Shown here piece by piece: positions 63,813 through 64,000 of a stretch of 64,000 nucleotides of DNA; within the stretch, counting starts at the first letter, position 1; every line of letters begins with the position of its first letter. Position numbers and translations under genes: made by a program. The DNA lies in NCBI RefSeq assembly GCF_050916235.1, contig NZ_CP104854.1, positions 4,203,773 through 4,267,772 of the forward strand. The letters are read 5' to 3'. The notes beneath the pieces are model-generated. The model searched no databases and had not been told where the DNA came from. It saw only the letters and a program-made list of their open reading frames with translations. This stretch comes from Maridesulfovibrio sp050916235 (GTDB lineage Bacteria; Desulfobacterota; Desulfovibrionia; Desulfovibrionales; Desulfovibrionaceae).

Positions 63813-64000
63813 AAGCCCCCGGCAACATTGTTGCTGGGGGCTTATCATTTCAAACTGGCGGAAAGGAGAGGATTTGAACCTCCGGTACGCTTTCACGCAC
63901 ACACGCTTTCCAGGCGTGCTCCTTAAGCCGGACTCGGACACCTTTCCGCTTGGGTGAGGAAGTGTTTAGCTAAATCGTTTCTGCTTGGCAAGCACTTTTT
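63813..64000. repeat. tRNA-Ser transcription unit, copy B of a 188-nt direct repeat
   Basis: See 60711-60898. It may extend past the window end. Confidence 0.95.
63856..63947 (-). tRNA. tRNA-Ser (anticodon GGA), copy B
   Basis: 92 nt, identical to copy A. Confidence 0.95.

Overview
The window looks like a chromosome segment of a marine Desulfovibrio-type sulfate reducer (Desulfovibrionales). This is inferred from the overall style of the host genes: many cache-type sensors, PilZ and two-component proteins, and paired amino-acid ABC operons. No single marker proves it. About 36.8 kb of a podovirus-like prophage (positions 1 to about 36,860) abuts the 3' end of a tRNA-Arg(CCG) gene at 36,864-36,940. 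The other end of the prophage lies outside the window.

Prophage layout, read leftward from the tRNA (nearly all genes on the minus strand): replication genes (DnaB helicase, small proteins, an ASCH protein, a replication-initiation-like protein); an HTH protein; a short tyrosine recombinase overlapping the large terminase; two small genes; an AT-rich cargo region of mixed orientation (23.4-29.4 kb); then holin-like and DUF5675 lysis genes, P22-type portal, scaffold, N4-gp56-type capsid, head-tail connectors, a tail fibre, a tail hub/nozzle-like protein and internal-virion-like proteins. It ends in a giant polyvalent protein of more than 2,378 residues that joins a ParB-like domain, a superfamily-2 helicase, an N6-adenine-type methyltransferase and a zincin peptidase. 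Start and stop codons of neighbouring genes overlap repeatedly (ATGA or TGATG), as expected of one long late transcript.

The most unusual prophage features are four. (1) A 143-codon ORF with its own Shine-Dalgarno site lies in the +1 frame inside the disordered linker of the polyvalent gene. (2) The cargo region carries a HEPN-domain protein, a RelE/XRE toxin-antitoxin pair with an extra gene, and two tandem membrane-anchored pentapeptide-repeat proteins; a duplicated terminator flanks the toxin-antitoxin cassette. (3) A structured leader RNA with interleaved stems lies ahead of the antirepressor operon. (4) Palindromic operator-like sites and repeats occur in the early region.

Host region (37-64 kb): a MauE/DoxX plus rhodanese operon; SRP RNA (ffs); a cupin; an AI-2E-type permease; a REC-kinase-REC-HPt hybrid whose HPt has lost its histidine; two oppositely oriented amino-acid ABC operons with a 55-residue zinc ribbon gene between them; a PilZ protein; a response regulator/kinase; a STAS protein; a Gate-domain permease; RidA; a rhamnosyltransferase-like protein; ribB behind an FMN riboswitch; a chemoreceptor with two cache domains; a SLOG-like protein; a periplasm-facing alpha/beta-hydrolase-like protein; tRNA-Pro(GGG); and a 3.1-kb segment bounded by two nearly identical tRNA-Ser(GGA) transcription units with a decayed third copy inside.
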